Source: Methylotenera sp.
GTDB lineage: Bacteria; Pseudomonadota; Gammaproteobacteria; Burkholderiales; Methylophilaceae
Direction of reading: 5' to 3'
NCBI GenBank assembly: GCA_027310735.1
Contig: DAIDAH010000001.1
Span: 1-37,894 of the forward strand
DNA: 37,894 nt
The position numbers were made by a program, and so were the translations under genes. Positions 33,905 through 37,894 of the stretch are shown one piece after another. Positions within the stretch are counted from its first letter, which is position 1, and each line of letters opens with the position of its first letter. The notes beneath the pieces are model-generated. The model was given only the letters and a program-made list of their open reading frames with translations. It was not told the origin of the DNA and searched no databases.

Positions 33905-35605
33905 TTACAAGCTATGCATATACCAAACTAAAGCAACTCCAGTCATTAGCGCAACATATGGCAATACACCAGCCTTGTTACTAGAGCCGCCCTCTTCATG
34001 CCCATCAATATACATATCTTCCAGCATTTGTTTAGGAAATTTACCCTTATCCTGAACGTAGTGACGGTACATAAATACTGGAATAATCAATGCAGCAAAG
34101 ATTAAGCCTGTTTTCAGTGTTCCTTCTCCCCAAATATCTGCACCAAGACCCATGATACCCAAGTTAACGAAACCCAGAACACCACCTAAAGCCAGAATTA
34201 AAGTGGGCGCTTTGTAAGGACGCTCCCAATTTGCACGATCAATTCTATGAATCCAACCAGAGTTAAGATTTAGGAAGTTGAAAATGATATAACCAATATT
34301 TGAAGCTGCAAGAATAAACACATAGTCAGACATCATAAGCAGAATCAAGTTGAAACACAGGTCTGTCCACATAGCGCTGGTCGGGGCACCATGATCATTT
34401 ACTTTAGACAGGTACTTTGGTAACCAACCATCAACCGATGCTTGATACAGAGTGCGTGAAGAGCCCGCCATTGATGTCATGATAGCGAGTAGTAAAGCCA
34501 GCACCATCATGATTACCATCACGTTTGCCACAAAAGCACCGCCGCCAACCATATCTGATAGCGCTTTTGCTACCCCCATACCACTATAAATTGAAGACTC
34601 CAGCATACCGTCATACACTGCTGGCGTAGTCACGACACCAGCAGCATCTACAACCGCCGGAGATACCATGTGGCCTAAACCTAAATGACTTTGAAAAGCA
34701 ATAGGTACTAAGGTAAATACCGCAATGCAGAGTAAGCCTGAATAAAAAATAGCTTTAAATGTATCTGTTTTCGGATTTTTAAATTCACGCGTATAACACA
34801 CTGCAGTTTCAAAACCATAAGTAGACCAAGCGGCAATAAAGAGGCCACCTGCCATAAGCTTCCAGCCTTCTATTCCCCATATCCCATCAATCACATTGCC
34901 TGCAGCATCGTGGGCGAGTGGTGCCAGTGGAAGGAAATTTGCCTGCGCAATATCACCTGTTAATAGCGGCACTAGGCCAATCAACATTAGTGGGATAAGC
35001 GCGATTACGCCTAGAATCATCGTGGTTTTAGCTGAACGTAAAATACCTCCATGCTGAACGGTAAACACCGTAAGCAAAACAGCCGCGCCCAGAATAAATG
35101 TTGCGTTAATCCTAAGTGCCAGGCCATCTTTTATCATGCCTAAATCAAGCAGTGTTATCTGCCAAGTGTTAATCACAGCATCTGGTGCAAACAAAGCATT
35201 TAACATGTACCCTGCCGCCAAACCAGAACCAATAGCGAGAACCGGCGACCAAGCAAACCAATTACACCATACCGATACAGGCGCAATAAACTTACTATAC
35301 TTAACCCAAGCCACAGCACCGTAAATAGATGCACCGCCAGACTTGTGCGGGAACAAACCTGCAATTTCCGCGTAAGTAAATGCCTGAATGAAACCAAAAG
35401 CAATCGAAATTGCCCAGATCATCCACGCAGGCTTACCCACTGTAGCTGCAATAGCACCTATTGAAAAAAGAACAAGCGCAGGAACGCCGCTTGCCACCCA
35501 GAACGCACCTTGCCAGCCAATCTTTCTATGTAGCGTTGCATTTTGCGCGGCTATGTTTTCAGAAAGATCAGCTGAAATTGCATCAACTGAAGAATTTACG
35601 CTCAA
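33905..35605 (-). CDS. APC-superfamily permease, probable methylated-amine importer
   Basis: The 566-residue inner-membrane transporter has about twelve to thirteen hydrophobic helices and the APC-fold opening helix (GAFWVASGVPALVLFSIGAIA, a broken first helix read in parts). GGASIYGAVAW is followed by conserved cationic and glycine positions. It is longer than typical amino-acid permeases, through a polar N terminus (about 1-30) and a C-terminal extension with acidic residues before the last helix. The start is TTG at 35605 with AAGGGGA seven bases upstream; no nearby in-frame ATG exists. It ends at its own strong terminator before tmd. The substrate (tri- or dimethylamine) is inferred from location only; an amino acid or other amine is possible. 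Confidence 0.83.
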   Translation of the reverse strand: MSVNSSVDAISADLSENIAAQNATLHRKIGWQGAFWVASGVPALVLFSIGAIAATVGKPAWMIWAISIAFGFIQAFTYAEIAGLFPHKSGGASIYGAVAWVKYSKFIAPVSVWCNWFAWSPVLAIGSGLAAGYMLNALFAPDAVINTWQITLLDLGMIKDGLALRINATFILGAAVLLTVFTVQHGGILRSAKTTMILGVIALIPLMLIGLVPLLTGDIAQANFLPLAPLAHDAAGNVIDGIWGIEGWKLMAGGLFIAAWSTYGFETAVCYTREFKNPKTDTFKAIFYSGLLCIAVFTLVPIAFQSHLGLGHMVSPAVVDAAGVVTTPAVYDGMLESSIYSGMGVAKALSDMVGGGAFVANVMVIMMVLALLLAIMTSMAGSSRTLYQASVDGWLPKYLSKVNDHGAPTSAMWTDLCFNLILLMMSDYVFILAASNIGYIIFNFLNLNSGWIHRIDRANWERPYKAPTLILALGGVLGFVNLGIMGLGADIWGEGTLKTGLIFAALIIPVFMYRHYVQDKGKFPKQMLEDMYIDGHEEGGSSNKAGVLPYVALMTGVALVWYMHSL

Positions 35606-35969
35606 TTTAAGTCCCCTTTTTTAAATGTCCCAACACAACCCTAAAAGTACTATTCGAACTTACTTTATAGGACTGCTGAATTGGGTGATACAAAAGAATT
35701 AGATCTTGTCGCCTAGTTAAAAAACTTACATGCGAACCAGCGATAAGGCTTTCACATTGGCTTCTATTTTGCTGATAAACCTTACTTGATTACAATTCTC
35801 ATTACGGATTACTCTATAAGTGGTAGTTGGCCATATTTTTATATGTATTATTCTGTGCCACTAATAAAAAATATAAATACTTCTTTGGTATTACACCTTC
35901 AAGATAGTTTTCTATGATTGCTGCCAGCACTAATATACAGGCATCCTCAAGGCATCATGAAAGCTATTA
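35606..35969. other. divergent regulatory region between permease and hemoglobin genes
   Basis: About 360 AT-rich bases hold the promoters of the minus-strand permease and the plus-strand hemoglobin unit. The plus-oriented box and promoter at 35876-35936 are described separately. On the permease side no equally good box was found. Confidence 0.6.
35876..35936 (+). promoter_or_regulatory. hemoglobin-unit promoter with the same 37-base box as dmmD
   Basis: The box (35876-35912) contains GGTATTACACCTTCAAG and matches the dmmD box at 33 of 37 bases in the same orientation relative to its gene. It runs into a poor -35 (TTTTCT, 35908-35913), then a 17-base spacer and a good -10 (TAATAT, 35931-35936). 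A transcript would start near 35943, about 27 bases before the hemoglobin ATG. Confidence 0.65.
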
Positions 35970-36022
35970 ATGACACATCATCAGCCCGCAACGCCTACCC
36001 TTACACGACAAACTTTATATGA
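35957..36022 (+). CDS. possible 21-residue overlapping leader peptide
   Basis: An ATG at 35957 with AAGG five bases upstream opens a 21-codon frame ending in TGA at 36022. It overlaps the first codons of the hemoglobin gene in another frame (offset 13 bases). Its ribosome site is better than that of the hemoglobin start at 35970. It could tune translation or be chance. Confidence 0.25.
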   Translation: MKAINDTSSARNAYPYTTNFI

Positions 36023-36392
36023 CTTAGCCGGTGGGGAGGCTGGTGTTAAAAATTTAGTTCAAGTGTTTTATGACATTGTTGAAACCAATCCTGATGGCCA
36101 CAAGCTGCACTTGCTACATCTACGTGGAAATGGAGTAGCGCATTCACGCGTAGAGCAGTTCAACTTTCTTTCAGGTTTTTTGGGCGGACCTAAGCTATAT
36201 GTTGAAAAACATGGCCACTCTAACGTTAGAACCATGCATGAACATGTCGAAATCACAAATGAATCAAAAGATATCTGGCTTCAATGTATGTCCATGGCAA
36301 TTGACGCTGTTGGTATAGAAGTCACCATAAAAGAGATGCTCATGAACAACTTCACAGCAATTGCTGAGCGACTTATCAATCAAACCGAGTAA
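35970..36392 (+). CDS. group II truncated hemoglobin
   Basis: The 140-residue heme protein has the two-over-two globin fold. Visible features are LYDLAGGEAGVKNLVQVFYDIV (in two parts: LYDLAGGEAG and VKNLVQVFYDIV) with B10 Tyr34, the loop FLGGPKLY, the proximal heme ligand His90 in VRTMHEHVEI, and Trp103 at G8, the group II hallmark, in DIWLQCM. Such proteins bind O2 or NO and may detoxify NO or peroxide. It has the same promoter box as the dimethylamine monooxygenase operon, which points to a role in O2 or NO handling during heme-dependent demethylation; that link is inferred. ATG at 35970 is chosen from the family start; its ribosome site is weak. Confidence 0.9.
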   Translation: MTHHQPATPTLTRQTLYDLAGGEAGVKNLVQVFYDIVETNPDGHKLHLLHLRGNGVAHSRVEQFNFLSGFLGGPKLYVEKHGHSNVRTMHEHVEITNESKDIWLQCMSMAIDAVGIEVTIKEMLMNNFTAIAERLINQTE

Positions 36393-36428
36393 AAAAATTC
36401 AAACTTATAATAAGCGGAATGCGAACTA

Positions 36429-37526
36429 ATGGCTGGTTATACAACCTCTAGGATAACTCTAGCGCAAGCTTTACAAAACCATTATGCACGCAACCAAAGA
36501 TGGGGGTTTATGTGGGCCTTATGGACCGCTATTCTATGGGGGGCTTGGTATGTGCCAGGCACTGCACTATGGTTTGAGCATCCTTATGTAGATATTCCTG
36601 TAGATCAACAATCTACAAGACTTGCAGCAACGGCGGTGATGACGTGGATACATGCAATTACAGTTTTCTTCTTTTTACTATTATGGAATACAGTCTTAGG
36701 TAAAGTTAAAGACTACGGTCGTACCATGGTACGCTTCCGAAAAATATCAAAATGGTATGCCCTCGCATCGCTGTGTGGTGGTCCAATGGCGATATTTGGT
36801 TCTTACATGGCAATGGGCTTTATCGGACCAGTATTTGCGGCCATCTCATCACTCTTTTATCCCGTCATCGGCGCTGTGATTGCACGGCTCTGGTATAAAG
36901 AGAAAATATCAAAACGTGCGGCTATTGGTATGTGCATCATTATATTCGGTGGCATGGTGATTTATGGCCCGAGCCTGTTCGGCGAGATGGATGCATCAAA
37001 TCCAAATGCATGGTTAGGTTATGTGGGCGGCATCATGTCCGCCATCGGCTGGGGTTCTGAAGGTGCTGTAGCTGGGCGAGCCATGGATGTCTCTGACCCA
37101 GATGTTGGCATACACTGTCGATTTAGTTTTGAAATACTATTTTGGGGGTTGTTAATATTGCCAGCACTCGCAATATTTTCCGACCTACCAATTAAAAACC
37201 TGATTATGGACACAGTAACGCATGGCAAAGCAATGTTATGGATAGTCTTAGCTGCCGCCTGTCACGCCTATTGCTATACCGCTTTTTACAAAAGCTTTAG
37301 CTTGATCGGCGTTGGTCGAGGCGAAGCGATTGGCAACTTATACGCCGTGTTCGCGCTCATCTTTATTGCAGCCTTCACTTTACAGTTGCCGCAGTGGTAC
37401 TTCATCGTTGGCCTTGTATTAACGGTGTTTGGTAGTTTTGTAATGTTTAGCGAGACTGCAGAATCTGTCGCTCAACTTCGAGACAATGCTGATACCAATA
37501 ACAACCCTGCAAAAAAATTACTATGA
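36429..37526 (+). CDS. DMT-superfamily (EamA-like) transporter
   Basis: The 365-residue inner-membrane protein has about ten TM helices in two EamA-like halves. The end of the first half reads FIGPVFAAISSLFYPVIGA followed by ARLWYKEKIS, the usual helix-4 and loop pattern. The second half ends with a FALIFIAAFTLQLP segment and a polar tail. The N-terminal extension (about 1-25) is polar and the first periplasmic loop is long. Members export amino acids, metabolites or drugs. It lies 36 bases after the hemoglobin gene and overlaps the next small gene by four bases, so the three form one operon under the dmm-type promoter. Substrate unknown; methylamine or another amine is a guess from context. 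Confidence 0.85.
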   Translation: MAGYTTSRITLAQALQNHYARNQRWGFMWALWTAILWGAWYVPGTALWFEHPYVDIPVDQQSTRLAATAVMTWIHAITVFFFLLLWNTVLGKVKDYGRTMVRFRKISKWYALASLCGGPMAIFGSYMAMGFIGPVFAAISSLFYPVIGAVIARLWYKEKISKRAAIGMCIIIFGGMVIYGPSLFGEMDASNPNAWLGYVGGIMSAIGWGSEGAVAGRAMDVSDPDVGIHCRFSFEILFWGLLILPALAIFSDLPIKNLIMDTVTHGKAMLWIVLAAACHAYCYTAFYKSFSLIGVGRGEAIGNLYAVFALIFIAAFTLQLPQWYFIVGLVLTVFGSFVMFSETAESVAQLRDNADTNNNPAKKLL

Positions 37527-37801
37527 AATTACATCAAAAAGGATTCTTGTTGGTAGCACTCAGCAAAAACAACAAGCTGTGGGATGACGAGCTTATTGTA
37601 CAAGCCTTTATTGAATACAATATATCTGGGGATTACAGCGAAAAAACATTACGTATCGCTCTAGATGAATTGTCAGCAGCGGGGCTAATCACTCGTGTTG
37701 AAAAAAGGCTTGAATCTAACATTAGGCATGCAAAACTACTGTTTCGCTATCAATTATCAGACTTTGGTAGGATGAGAATGGTCGATACAGGTCTATTATA
37801 A
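37523..37801 (+). CDS. small winged-helix-like protein, function unknown
   Basis: The 92-residue protein has a predicted helix-helix-strand pattern like a winged helix: WDDELIVQAFIEYN, then SEKTLRIALDELSAAGLITRVEKRL, then a wing ending in LLFRYQLSDFGRMRM. The phrase 'ALDELSAAGLITRVE' is typical of PadR/MarR-like recognition helix and wing. It overlaps the transporter stop by four bases (ATGA), so it is co-translated with it. It may be a regulator of the operon or an accessory to the transporter. No family name can be given with confidence. Confidence 0.75.
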   Translation: MKLHQKGFLLVALSKNNKLWDDELIVQAFIEYNISGDYSEKTLRIALDELSAAGLITRVEKRLESNIRHAKLLFRYQLSDFGRMRMVDTGLL

Positions 37802-37845
37802 AGACAATACTTCAACTGATTACCACCAACAAAAGGACATAAATA

Positions 37846-37894
37846 ATGAACGGATTCTGGGGTTATGCTAGCGCAGATACACTCGCCTTACTTG
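37846..37894 (+). CDS. start of another gene (partial, cut by window edge)
   Basis: ATG at 37846 is preceded by AAAGGA at proper distance. Sixteen codons are visible (MNGFWGYASADTLALL) and run off the edge. The gene lies 44 bases after the small winged-helix gene in the same direction and probably continues the hemoglobin operon. Too little is visible to name it. Confidence 0.6.
   Translation, partial: MNGFWGYASADTLALL

Noticed and set aside
1..37894. Search for mobile elements, CRISPR arrays, tRNA or rRNA genes
   Set aside because: No transposase, integrase, regularly spaced repeat or cloverleaf/rRNA-like stretch was recognised on either strand by eye.

Overview
The window looks like a chromosomal segment of a methylotrophic betaproteobacterium, most likely Methylophilaceae (Methylophilus/Methylotenera-like). 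The strongest evidence is a trimethylamine dehydrogenase whose protein reads almost like the Methylophilus methylotrophus W3A1 enzyme, an ETF of exactly the W3A1 subunit lengths (321 and 264 residues), and a sucrose cluster (fructokinase, fused sucrose-phosphate synthase/phosphatase, amylosucrase) typical of obligate methylotrophs. Nothing resembling an rRNA, tRNA, CRISPR array, transposase or prophage was seen.

Layout. 1-5203 (minus): a chemoreceptor cut by the window edge with tandem HAMP-like repeats, and a large TPR-PAS-GGDEF-EAL protein. 5464-7724 (minus): a voltage-sensor-type K+ channel with a C-terminal zinc ribbon, and a CPA1 Na+/H+ antiporter. 7865-13897 (minus): amylosucrase, SPS-SPP, fructokinase and a penicillin-binding peptidase. 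13898-14741: a mostly gene-free stretch with one possible 48-residue protein and a terminator. 14742-15503 (minus): a fourfold-repeat membrane protein. 15836-16552 (plus): a very short PAS chemoreceptor. 16608-19558 (minus): an operon of NarX-like kinase, LuxR-type regulator and NTF2-like protein, divergent from a membrane PAS-only protein at 19612-21000.

21085-37801 is the core methylated-amine locus. On the minus strand, in transcription order, it holds an APC permease, trimethylamine dehydrogenase (tmd), a membrane Fe-S/CCG oxidoreductase, an LRV-repeat protein, etfB and etfA; then dmmD, dmmA, dmmB, dmmC (dimethylamine monooxygenase); then a TorF-type porin. Inferred pathway: the permease imports the amine. 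Tmd oxidises trimethylamine to dimethylamine plus formaldehyde and passes electrons to ETF, which the membrane Fe-S protein would oxidise into the quinone pool. The heme-dependent Dmm system demethylates dimethylamine, and the GcvT-like DmmD probably captures the one-carbon unit on tetrahydrofolate. No gene for monomethylamine oxidation is visible here.

On the plus strand at 35970-37894 there is a truncated hemoglobin, a DMT transporter, a small winged-helix-like protein and the start of another gene. The main new observation is that a 37-base element, 33/37 identical, with the same orientation and the same spacing to a 17-spaced -35/-10 pair, lies upstream of both dmmD and the truncated hemoglobin. 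This suggests one activator controls both units and links the hemoglobin and transporter to dimethylamine metabolism. The LRV protein placed between the membrane oxidoreductase and ETF genes is the other candidate for an uncharacterised component.
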